Part shown: one piece after another, positions 57,701 through 64,000 of the stretch
Layout: every line of letters starts with the position of its first letter
Numbering within the stretch: the stretch's first letter is position 1
NCBI GenBank assembly: GCA_028279215.1
Contig: JANQOF010000049.1
Coordinates: forward strand, 1 to 64,000
Reading direction: 5' to 3'
Origin: Pirellulales bacterium
Lineage (GTDB): Bacteria; Planctomycetota; Planctomycetia; Pirellulales; Lacipirellulaceae
Length of the DNA: 64,000 bases
Translations under genes and position numbers: made by a program
The notes under the pieces: generated by a model
Seen by the model: the letters and a program-made list of their open reading frames with translations, nothing else
Databases searched by the model: none
Told to the model about the DNA's origin: nothing

Positions 57701-58071
57701 TCTTTACACAAATCGGATTCGTCGTGTTGGTTGGATTGGCTAGCAAGAACGCTATACTCATTGTGGAGTTTGCCCGCCAGCAGCAGTCGCGTGGCGTGCC
57801 GCGTCGGCAAGCAACACTTGACGCCTGCCACCTGCGATTGCGGCCTATTCTCATGACCTCATTCGCCTTCATTCTTGGGGTGGTGCCACTTGTGTTGGCG
57901 ACCGGAGCTGGTGCGGAGATGCGGTATATGCTCGGCACAGCCGTGTTCTTCGGAATGTTGGGAGTGACGTTTTTTGGCATATTCCTGACGCCCGTGTTTT
58001 ACTACTCGATTATGTATTTCAGACGTTCCGCCGGCGAAAAACTGGCGCAGGAACCGAGCCCGACGGAATAG
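54763..58071 (+). CDS. RND multidrug efflux permease, second copy
   Basis: A 1102-aa HAE-1 permease beginning (V)ISEFFINRPIFAAVLSIIIT; the GTG start overlaps the first copy by GTGA. The relay Asp are in GIVVDDAIVVVENVERWLEK. An insertion near residues 265-310 (Gly/Ala/Thr-rich) distinguishes it from the first copy. The pair resembles MdtB/MdtC, which form mixed trimers, but two independent pumps sharing one adaptor are possible. It is the last gene of the operon. Confidence 0.95.
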   Translation: MISEFFINRPIFAAVLSIIITLSGAIAVFQLPIAQYPNITPPTIVVSARYPGANAEVVHDTIASAIEEQVNGVEDMMYMSSVCTNDGTYTLTITFELGSDVTMDQVLVQNRVSLALPTIPAIVQQQGITVTKKSPNTLMIINLVSERDTQTGKMLRDNIYLSNYATLQIKDEIARLNGVGDVTFMGQRDYSMRVWLDPERLASLGLTADDVVHAIEDQNAQVTAGEIGGEPAVRGQQLNLAITTLGRLTTVSEFEDIVVKSNAASGIVGTGAPQNTAAGAAEGSIRAGNINTRIDQSTQAGLSPSTSIVRLADVARVELGSKQYSQTCTLDGESSVALSIFQLPGSNAIATAQTVYAKIEELSKRFPPGVDYKIVYDTTPFIRESIVEVFKTLRDALLLVGLMVLVFLQNWRATLIPLIAVPVAVIGTFAVMAGLGFSLNNLSLFGLVLAIGIVVDDAIVVVENVERWLEKGESPKDAAVKAMREVTGPVVAVALVLAAVFLPCAFIAGITGEFFRQFGITIAVSTIISAFNSLTLSPALAALLLKPTNAKPDVLTRCLNGLFGWFFRLFNLVFDGSNKGYTWITGKLLRASIVVLAAYGGLLYATYYSFDHAPTGFVPQQDKGYLLLNVQLPDAASLQRTEAAMAQIEQIARRTNGVSHTVGISGQSILLNANASNFGSMYVMLDSFDERRSGKLSSRSIAQAINSQCREQINGAMVSVFEAPPVDGLGVTGGFTMMVEDRGYQGDVALEQAASRLVSSGNSTPGLTGLFTGVRADTPWVYLDIDRDKCESLGINVAEVFNALQYNVGSYYVNDFNEFGRSWQVNVMAEAEYRSRLNDIDLIQLKNRSGDMVPLATLLKVRRVSGPVMLQRYNTYAAAAVYGDFAEGTSSGEGIKAMEDLAAKQLPKQMAYQWTDMIYMQLLAGNTAMYVFALAVVFVFLVLAALYESWLLPLAVILVVPMCLLSSVAGVLFERLDVNIFTQIGFVVLVGLASKNAILIVEFARQQQSRGVPRRQATLDACHLRLRPILMTSFAFILGVVPLVLATGAGAEMRYMLGTAVFFGMLGVTFFGIFLTPVFYYSIMYFRRSAGEKLAQEPSPTE

Positions 58072-58235
58072 AGAAATCTTCTGGGATTGTCCGAAAAAAC
58101 CCACCAAATACGAGCTATACTATCGAGCGCTCACCGACGTAGACGTCGCCCTGGCTCGAGCGAAAGATCGTCAGGAGAGCCGCGTCGTGTTTGAGTGAGC
58201 CACTTCTGCCCCGGAACAAATCAAAGGAAGCGAAG

Positions 58236-59189
58236 ATGGCACGCACGATCGTCGCTGGTATTGCAAAGTCTATTGGCCTCAATTGCTTGGCATTGTGGGC
58301 AGTGGCAAGTTGTTCGGTAACCTTGGCCCAAGGCCCAGCTCCCGCCCCCGTTAAGAAACCTACGAATTCTCACGAGTCGGCCATTCGTCAGTCGGCCAAC
58401 GAATTCGCTGATGCGTTCAAAAGGCACGACGACGAGGCGATTGCCAAACTCTGGACACCCTACGCCGTGTATGAGGATGTAGTTGGCACCGAGCATCGGG
58501 GGCGCGACGCGATACAACGAGTCTACCGCACATTTTTCGAGGCTAATCCAGATACCGAGTTGAGCATCGACATCGATTCGATTCGAAAGGTCACTCCCAA
58601 CGTCGTCGTGGAATATGGCCGAACGGCGCTTGTCCCGCCTCCTTCCGGCGCTCCCGCGAAGAGCCAGTATACTGCCATCCACGTCAAGCAAAATGACGGC
58701 AAATGGTTGCTCGATAGCGTGCGTGATTCGCGCGTCGATGTGCCGACCACGTACGGCGAGTTGCAACACCTTGAACTGTTGGCCGGCGATTACTCCACCG
58801 ATCACAACGGGACCAAGATTGACCTTTCTAGCACTTGGAATCCAAATAAGAGTTATCTGGAGCGTCGCTTCGTAGTCAACCGAGATGGAGAAGAGTCGAC
58901 GTCCACCGAGATCATTGGTTGGGACCCACTGACGCAGGAAGTCACCTCTTGGACTTTCTCGGGCGACGGTGCCCGTAACGTAGGCGTATGGACGCCGCTG
59001 GAAGACGGCTGGGTAGTTCGAAACAGTGGGATCACAACCAGCGGCGTGCCTACCTCCTCAGTGGATTACTGGGCACCTTTGCTCGACGGCGCACTCGGAT
59101 GGCGATCGACACGGCGAACCGCGAATGGCCAACCGGTGCGGTCCCCAGGCGAAGTCGTTTTGAAGAAGAAGTCTGCGATACCAAACTAG
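58236..59189 (+). CDS. Exported SnoaL/NTF2-like protein (SgcJ/EcaC type)
   Basis: A 317-aa protein. ATG at 58236 follows AAAGGAAG and gives a signal peptide (NCLALWAVASCSVTLAQ). Residues about 45-185 form an NTF2-like alpha+beta barrel: AIRQSANEFADAFKRHDDEA, LWTPYAVYEDVVGTEHRGRD, and VVVEYGRTALVPPP. The C-terminal part (190-317) is another beta-rich domain (TWNPNKSYLERRFVVN, GWDPLTQEVTSWTFSGDG). Enzyme activity is not evident. A TATACT box lies at 58116-58121. It probably shares a transcript with the next gene, 46 bp downstream. Confidence 0.75.
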   Translation: MARTIVAGIAKSIGLNCLALWAVASCSVTLAQGPAPAPVKKPTNSHESAIRQSANEFADAFKRHDDEAIAKLWTPYAVYEDVVGTEHRGRDAIQRVYRTFFEANPDTELSIDIDSIRKVTPNVVVEYGRTALVPPPSGAPAKSQYTAIHVKQNDGKWLLDSVRDSRVDVPTTYGELQHLELLAGDYSTDHNGTKIDLSSTWNPNKSYLERRFVVNRDGEESTSTEIIGWDPLTQEVTSWTFSGDGARNVGVWTPLEDGWVVRNSGITTSGVPTSSVDYWAPLLDGALGWRSTRRTANGQPVRSPGEVVLKKKSAIPN

Positions 59190-59235
59190 CAAGCGATTGC
59201 AGAACAACTCACATGCGATAGCAGAGGGCATTCTA

Positions 59236-60831
59236 ATGCGTCGAGATCTGTATATTGTGGCAGTCCTTTTGATGGGCGTGACGGTGGCGGTTTGTTCAAG
59301 CGAAGCCGAAGCTCGCGGGCTTGGTGGATTCCACGGCGGAGGCGGGTTCGGTGGACGAGTTGCTGGTCTGGGAGGTGGTGGTTTAGGAGGCGCTGGATTG
59401 GGAGGTGGTCTCGGCGGCGGAGAGTTGGCCGGCCTGCGGGCTGGCGGCCTAGGTGGAGGAGACCTGGGAGGTTTGGAAGCCCGAGCCGCGGGACTTGAAG
59501 GCGCAGGGCAACTTGGAGGCGGCTTGCGAAGTGGCCAATTGGCCAGCGAACTGGCAGCTGGCGGCGGAGGGGCGAACATTGCATCGGAGTTGCGTGCTGC
59601 GGGACTTGGCGGCGGAGCCGAAAGTGCGCTCGCGAATCGCGCAAGCGCCGCAGGTTTCAGCGGTCTCGGCCCGGGTGGCGCACCATCGCGGAGCCAGGTT
59701 GCCAACTTCTTGGGGCTCCCTTCCGACAACGGATTGCACAACGTCTCTGGCGAGACGCAGAGCCGACTCAGTCAGGCGTACGCCAACGCACGAGCGGCAG
59801 GCGGCATCTCGGGCAAGAACCTGTCCGGCGAAACCCAAAGTAGGGCCAGTCAAATCTACGACCAACTAATGGCGGGCGATGGTTCACTGAAGAAGAACCT
59901 CTCGGGGGAAACTCAAAGTAAGGCCAGCCAGCTTTACGACGAAATCAGGGCAGGCGACGGACCGCTGAAGAACTACATTCCTGGGGAAACGCAAAGCAGA
60001 GCGAGCCAAATTTACGACAACATCAGGGCGGGGGACGGTCCGTTCAAGAACTTTATTCCTGGGGAAACCCAAAAGCCCTTAAGCCGTTTGTACGACGCCA
60101 TTCGGGCCGGCGATCATCCGTTCCAACATTGGTCGCCTTGGATCATCCACAATAACGCGATCGTCATTCGCAGGAGTTTCAACAACTACTACATCTTCAC
60201 GCCCGGCTGGTATCGGCGCTATCCGGCCGCTTGGTATCCAGCAGTGTGGGCGTACGGAAACCCTTGGCTGTTCGCTCCCTGGCCAACACTGAGCGTATGG
60301 ATGGGATGCACGAGCCAGCCGATCTACTACAACTACGGCGACAACGTTGTCTATCAAGACAATTCCATCTATGTGAATGGCCAAGACGTCGGAACGGCGG
60401 ATCAGTATTACCAGCAGGCACAGAGCCTCGCGGCAACTGGTGCTGGGGCCGAAAGTGCGTCGAACGCCCAGTGGATGCCGCTTGGTGTGTTCGCCATTAC
60501 CGAAACCGGCCAGAAATCGGCCAATCTGATCGTGCAGCTTGCTGTTGATAAGCAGGGGACTATGCGCGGCAACATGACCGATCTTAAGTCGGATAGCAAC
60601 GAGGTGGTCCACGGTGCCGTAGACAAGCAAACACAACGCGCCGCCTGGACAGCGGGGGACGATACGAACACGGTGTATGAAACCGGCATCTACAATCTGA
60701 CCAAGGACGAGACACCGGTGCTCGTCCACTATGGCGATAGCAAGACAGAGCAGCTATTGCTGGTGAGATTAGACCAGAAGGATTCGACTGGCGGCGAAGC
60801 GCAAACCCAGGGTGCTTTGCCGCTGCAATAA
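59236..60831 (+). CDS. Secreted Gly-rich repeat protein (mu-protocadherin-like surface protein)
   Basis: A 531-aa protein. ATG at 59236 (AGAGGG upstream) gives a signal peptide ending SEAEA. Residues about 25-145 are Gly/Leu/Ala-rich (GGGLGGAGLGGGLGGGELAG). Residues 170-299 hold five 26-residue repeats around SGETQSRASQIYD. The C-terminal domain (about 300-531) has HNNAIVIRRSFNNYYIFTPG, WYRRYPAAWYPAVWAYG and QPIYYNYGDNVVYQDNSIYV, then GIYNLTKDETPVLVHYGDSK. This domain is frequent in planctomycetes under the name mu-protocadherin. Its function is unknown; it is probably in the envelope. Confidence 0.8.
   Translation: MRRDLYIVAVLLMGVTVAVCSSEAEARGLGGFHGGGGFGGRVAGLGGGGLGGAGLGGGLGGGELAGLRAGGLGGGDLGGLEARAAGLEGAGQLGGGLRSGQLASELAAGGGGANIASELRAAGLGGGAESALANRASAAGFSGLGPGGAPSRSQVANFLGLPSDNGLHNVSGETQSRLSQAYANARAAGGISGKNLSGETQSRASQIYDQLMAGDGSLKKNLSGETQSKASQLYDEIRAGDGPLKNYIPGETQSRASQIYDNIRAGDGPFKNFIPGETQKPLSRLYDAIRAGDHPFQHWSPWIIHNNAIVIRRSFNNYYIFTPGWYRRYPAAWYPAVWAYGNPWLFAPWPTLSVWMGCTSQPIYYNYGDNVVYQDNSIYVNGQDVGTADQYYQQAQSLAATGAGAESASNAQWMPLGVFAITETGQKSANLIVQLAVDKQGTMRGNMTDLKSDSNEVVHGAVDKQTQRAAWTAGDDTNTVYETGIYNLTKDETPVLVHYGDSKTEQLLLVRLDQKDSTGGEAQTQGALPLQ
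59743..60132 (+). repeat. Five 78-bp in-frame tandem repeats
   Basis: Each unit encodes 26 residues starting VSGETQ/LSGETQ/IPGETQ, then SRASQIYDxxRAGDGPxKNx. Units 2-4 are closest; units 1 and 5 are more divergent, which suggests growth from the middle. The GETQSxxSQxY core is kept in four of the five, while the last unit has GETQKPLSRLY. Confidence 0.9.
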
Positions 60832-60850
60832 CCTCGGTCGTTCGACACGC

Positions 60851-60864
60851 AGACCATCTGGTCT
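60851..60864. promoter_or_regulatory. Perfect 14-bp palindrome between two genes
   Basis: AGACCA-TC-TGGTCT lies in the 136-bp gap between the surface-protein gene and the PEP-utilising phosphotransferase. It could be an operator or part of a terminator (no T-run). Confidence 0.35.
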
Positions 60865-60967
60865 CGGCGGGTGCTTGTGGCTTCTGGACGACAGCGAGTA
60901 CGATGAGCGCTCGTGGCGAGCGTTGTGCTAGACGTACCGGAAGTTGCATCGCGCGGGGATCCATCCG

Positions 60968-63058
60968 ATGCCGCCAAAATTCACCCTGCCTCTTGACGAA
61001 ATCGACGCGAGTCAGGCTGCCATAGGTGGCGGCAAGGGGGCGTCTCTGGGAGAATTGATCCGCGCTGGGCTTGGTGTTCCGCCAGGATTCGTGGTCACTC
61101 GCCCGGCGTTTGACACATTCATGAACGTAGCCGATCCGCATGGTGAGGTTTCTGCCTGGTTGGCGAAAGTAGACTCGAACGAGACATCTACGGCGACAGC
61201 TGCCAAAGCGATCGCGGAGTTGTCGGGTAGCGCTCCAGTGCCAGCCGAAATCGAGGCGGAGATTGTGGCCGCCATCGATACGCTTAATGTTCCGATTGTC
61301 TCGGTGCGGTCGAGCGCCACCTGCGAGGATGGCAAGTCGAGCGCCTGGGCCGGTCAGCTTGAAACCTACCTGGATGTGGAACCGGGTGAGGTGGTGGCGC
61401 GTGTAAAGGATTGCTGGCTTTCGATGTTCCGAACCGCCGCGCTGGCCTACGGCGCGGCGCACGGTTATGGTGCCGGGCAGTTCGGCGTGGCGGTCGTGGT
61501 TCAGGAGATGATCTTCAGCGAAGTCTCTGGCATCGGGTTCTCTGTCCATCCCGTGACCCAGGAACCCGACGTGCGGCTCATCGAGGCGTGTTTTGGCCTG
61601 GGCGAGGCCATCGTCTCGGGGCAAATCGTGCCGGACCAGTACATCGTGAAGAAGGGCGGAGACCAGATTGTTGAGAGTTCGCGCGGCGAACAGCGTAAAG
61701 GGCTGTTTCTTGCGCACGGTCAATCGGAGCCAGAATGGCGCGACCTCGGTGCGCGCGGCACCGAACCAAAACTGACAGACTCCCAAGTTGTTGAATACGG
61801 CGCCCTGCTCGACCGTATTGAGGACCACTACGGCTTTCCAGTCGACACAGAGTGGGCCTACACGGAAAGCGGCTTCCATCTTCTGCAGGCGCGCCCCATC
61901 ACCACGCTTGCCAAGGAATACCGCGACCCGATTGTCGACCAGCGTGAGGCTTGGTGGCGAGGCTTTCGTCGACCGCTGACGCTCTTGGAGGCATCGATCA
62001 TAGCGCATTGGACCGATACCCGCCATTCGGGACTCGTGTTCGGCTTCCACATCAACCGCTTTCTGGCGATCGAGGACGATTCGAATCTTACGACGATGTT
62101 CTTCCCTAAATCGGATTTCGATGCTGCGACCGACCACATCCGTTCGCTCGATCAAACCGACCGTTTGGAACTCATCGCGCTGCTCAAGCGCGCACACGAG
62201 GTCTATCAGGAAGGATTCGATCGCATTCATCAAAGCCGCGGCTTCACAACCATTGACGGGGCGGCTGAGTATCTGATCACGATCGGACGGTATACGACTA
62301 GCCTCCCGGCTATGACGCTCATGGCACTCGACGCTGGCCACATCGACGACAAGCAGGTCCGCGAATTGGCCGAGGGCCTTCGTGCGCATTCGCTGTATCC
62401 TCGGTTCGTCGCCAGGCACGTCGATCCGATTGTGGCGAATTGGGCGCGCGACATCGGTTTCTCTGAGCCTGGTCGCGCGCACGAATTGGTCACCTGGCGG
62501 GAGTTGCATGACAACTCCGTGGATTGCAAGACGCTCGAGCAGCGATTGGAATTGGTCGACAACGGCAAACTCTTCGTTTTTCAAGTGCTAGAAGAAGGCG
62601 AAAGACTCGATTTCGTTTCGGAAACGGGGTATCTGTTCATGCGCGAGGCAGGGCAACGGATGGCCGTGCCGCCGGACGACCCCGACGTGATATCGGGGCG
62701 GACCGCTTGGCCTGGCGTCCATCGCGGCCGAGCCCGGGTGATCCTTTCGTCGGAGCCAGAAGGATACGAACTCGAGGACGGCGACGTGCTGGTCTCAATC
62801 CAATCGAACCCAACACTCATGCCGCTACTACGCCATGCCGGAGCGATCGTCACCGACGAAGGCGGCGTCGCCTGCCATGCGGGTATTATTTGCCGTGAAC
62901 TGAAGATTCCCACAATTATTGGTACGGGCCGAGCGACTTCAGCCATTCACGACGGAGATCTGGTTGAGGTCGACGCCATCGCTCAAGTAGTTCGTATTTT
63001 GGAACATGCCGAGCGCGAACAGCCCGCAGCCCGAACTGCGACTACTCACAGGCGTTGA
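60968..63058 (+). CDS. PEP-utilising phosphotransferase (PEP synthase/rifampin phosphotransferase-like)
   Basis: A 696-aa protein starting at MPPKFTLPLDEIDASQAAIG. Residues about 15-320 are the PPDK/PEP-synthase ATP-binding domain (GGGKGASLGELIRAGLGVPP, VSVRSSATCEDGKSSAWAGQ, GLGEAIVSGQIVPDQYIV). Residues 330-600 are a helical middle domain. Residues about 615-690 are the swivelling His domain with TDEGGVACHAGIICREL. The PEP/pyruvate-binding TIM barrel of PEP synthase is missing, so the acceptor is likely something other than pyruvate, as in rifampin phosphotransferase. Its 3' end overlaps the next gene (opposite strand) by 17 bp. Confidence 0.85.
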   Translation: MPPKFTLPLDEIDASQAAIGGGKGASLGELIRAGLGVPPGFVVTRPAFDTFMNVADPHGEVSAWLAKVDSNETSTATAAKAIAELSGSAPVPAEIEAEIVAAIDTLNVPIVSVRSSATCEDGKSSAWAGQLETYLDVEPGEVVARVKDCWLSMFRTAALAYGAAHGYGAGQFGVAVVVQEMIFSEVSGIGFSVHPVTQEPDVRLIEACFGLGEAIVSGQIVPDQYIVKKGGDQIVESSRGEQRKGLFLAHGQSEPEWRDLGARGTEPKLTDSQVVEYGALLDRIEDHYGFPVDTEWAYTESGFHLLQARPITTLAKEYRDPIVDQREAWWRGFRRPLTLLEASIIAHWTDTRHSGLVFGFHINRFLAIEDDSNLTTMFFPKSDFDAATDHIRSLDQTDRLELIALLKRAHEVYQEGFDRIHQSRGFTTIDGAAEYLITIGRYTTSLPAMTLMALDAGHIDDKQVRELAEGLRAHSLYPRFVARHVDPIVANWARDIGFSEPGRAHELVTWRELHDNSVDCKTLEQRLELVDNGKLFVFQVLEEGERLDFVSETGYLFMREAGQRMAVPPDDPDVISGRTAWPGVHRGRARVILSSEPEGYELEDGDVLVSIQSNPTLMPLLRHAGAIVTDEGGVACHAGIICRELKIPTIIGTGRATSAIHDGDLVEVDAIAQVVRILEHAEREQPAARTATTHRR

Positions 63059-63425
63059 AGATGATGATCTTCCACTGCCAGTCACCTGCGTCGTTCTTGC
63101 AGGCAACGATCACCTGCTTCATCGGCTCGGACGGAGCACGACTCTCCAACTCAACGTCTGTCGACATCACGGCCAAGTCGCCTTGTCCCAGTATCTCCCA
63201 ATTCGAGAGTGCCACCCTGTCGACGTCGCTGTAATTCTCTTTCATGTAGTCGACAATCGCGTCGCGCCCGACAACACGACCGGCGCCGGGCGGCATTAGC
63301 ATGGCGTCTTCGGTCCAATAGGTCGCCCATGTGTCAAAGTCCTTTGCCTCAAAACAGCGCGTGCAGTCTTCAAACGCCGATTTGACCTCTGCAATTTCGC
63401 AGTCGGATACGAACGGACCACTCAT
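63042..63425 (-). CDS. SnoaL/DUF4440-like NTF2-fold protein
   Basis: A 127-aa cytosolic protein of the NTF2-like superfamily: SAFEDCTRCFEAKDFDTWAT, YWTEDAMLMPPGAGRVVGRD and NWEILGQGDLAVMSTDVEL. Such proteins bind small hydrophobic ligands or act as isomerases; no catalytic assignment is possible. The gene converges on the phosphotransferase and lies 44 bp downstream of another NTF2-like gene. Confidence 0.8.
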   Translation of the reverse strand: MSGPFVSDCEIAEVKSAFEDCTRCFEAKDFDTWATYWTEDAMLMPPGAGRVVGRDAIVDYMKENYSDVDRVALSNWEILGQGDLAVMSTDVELESRAPSEPMKQVIVACKNDAGDWQWKIIIFNACE

Positions 63426-63469
63426 GGTTCTTTCCTCCTAGGTTTGTGTTAGCTTTCCAAGGGTAAACG

Positions 63470-63889
63470 CTAGCCGACGAGCCCTAGCCCCTCTAGCCAG
63501 CCATACTTATTCCAATCGACCCAGCTTTCGACTAGCTTGCCGCCCTTGTAGCGATCGATTTGGACGCCGGTCCAGGTCGTCGTTTTGCCCGTGGGTGCTA
63601 GATCGACGAACGAGCCGGTGTGCTTGGCGGTCATTTTCCAACGATTGCAAACGTAGTCGCCCTCTGCCACCTGCAGCAGCATTTCCAGCTTCACCTCCGT
63701 GAAACCGTCGTGAAAACTGCTGACTAGGTTCTTCCATTCGTCAAGCGACAGGGTCGACGTCCCGCCAGACGCGTCGGGCATTTGGTGGTTGATGTAGTCG
63801 TCCGACAAATAGTCGGTTGCTAGGTGGATGGCGTTGTCGCCCCAAAGCTCGAGAAAGTGTTTGGACGTGGTCTTGTTGTCGGACGGCAT
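63470..63889 (-). CDS. SnoaL-like polyketide-cyclase-family protein
   Basis: A 139-aa NTF2-fold protein. A good ribosome site (AAAGGAG) precedes the ATG. The family pattern is visible as LATDYLSDDYINHQMPDASG, LSLDEWKNLVSSFHDGFTEV and KMTAKHTGSFVDLAPTGKTT, with the C-terminal GGKLVESWVDWNKYGWLEGL. The expected acid residues of SnoaL-type ester cyclases (Asp and Glu pair) are not assignable with certainty. The rest of the window, 63890-64000, holds only its leader. Confidence 0.85.
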   Translation of the reverse strand: MPSDNKTTSKHFLELWGDNAIHLATDYLSDDYINHQMPDASGGTSTLSLDEWKNLVSSFHDGFTEVKLEMLLQVAEGDYVCNRWKMTAKHTGSFVDLAPTGKTTTWTGVQIDRYKGGKLVESWVDWNKYGWLEGLGLVG

Positions 63890-64000
63890 CGGTAACTCCT
63901 TTTGGTTGAGGGGGATATCCGCCGAAAAACTTAACCGCGGAGTACATGGCCAGCAAGTTTCGCGGCATGTCGGCGGACTAATGACAAAGCGTACCTGCGC

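Noticed and set aside
60584..62584. 666-aa open frame on the minus strand opposite the phosphotransferase
   Set aside because: It is antisense to a clear PEP-utilising enzyme, has no domain, an odd Arg/His-rich composition and arises from the codon bias of the real gene.

Overview
The window looks like a chromosomal segment of a planctomycete, most likely of the Pirellulales. The evidence is several protein types typical of that group: a PEP-CTERM protein, a DUF1559 (pilin-helix) protein, a 'planctomycete cytochrome c' protein, a mu-protocadherin-like surface protein, a CtaD-CtaE fusion, and many secreted proteins of unknown role. No phage, plasmid, CRISPR or tRNA/rRNA gene was seen. The only mobile DNA is a decayed IS4-type transposase fragment at the left edge.

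Layout. (1) 1-2000: transposase relic, then a PEP-CTERM protein. (2) 2067-10604, minus strand: a complete F-type ATP synthase operon (atpZ-atpI-atpB-E-F-H-A-G-D-C) followed by a VOC-fold protein. The atpZ gene seems to start at ACG, and the atpD leader is four perfect 14-bp repeats with no Shine-Dalgarno. (3) 11.2-21.2 kb: a DUF4912 protein, an RNA cyclic phosphodiesterase, a PfkB kinase, a DUF1559 chimera, glnS, a macrodomain protein and secreted proteins. (4) 21.2-27.6 kb, minus strand: an SDR plus a PhyH-family enzyme whose iron site is HxA (halogenase-like) rather than HxD, a MORN/YwqK protein, and a glutaredoxin-ThiO-LarA-like operon. (5) 27.9-31.5 kb, plus strand: a zincin-like protein, a di-haem cytochrome fused to a degenerate peptidase-like domain, and PlsC. 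(6) 31.6-36.3 kb, minus strand: malic enzyme, 2-oxoacid decarboxylase and NDH-2. (7) 36.8-44.5 kb, minus strand: respiratory cluster with an HPPD-like protein, a 50-aa membrane protein, CtaC with a C-terminal haem c, CtaD-CtaE, CtaG, a small membrane protein, Rieske, and a cytochrome b fused to cytochrome c. (8) 44.7-58 kb: FMN glutamate-synthase-like protein, acyl-CoA synthetase, and a divergent tripartite RND efflux locus with two permeases. (9) 58-64 kb: NTF2-like proteins, a repeat-rich surface protein, and a PEP-utilising phosphotransferase lacking the pyruvate barrel.

How it fits together. Malic enzyme makes NADH and pyruvate, NDH-2 passes electrons to the quinone pool, and the Rieske/cytochrome b-c and caa3-type oxidase genes provide a proton-pumping path to oxygen. 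The ATP synthase uses the gradient. The PDWY motif in cytochrome b agrees with menaquinone use. The best candidate for undescribed chemistry is the HxA PhyH enzyme beside an SDR. The most testable sequence oddities are the ACG start of atpZ and the repeat leader of atpD.
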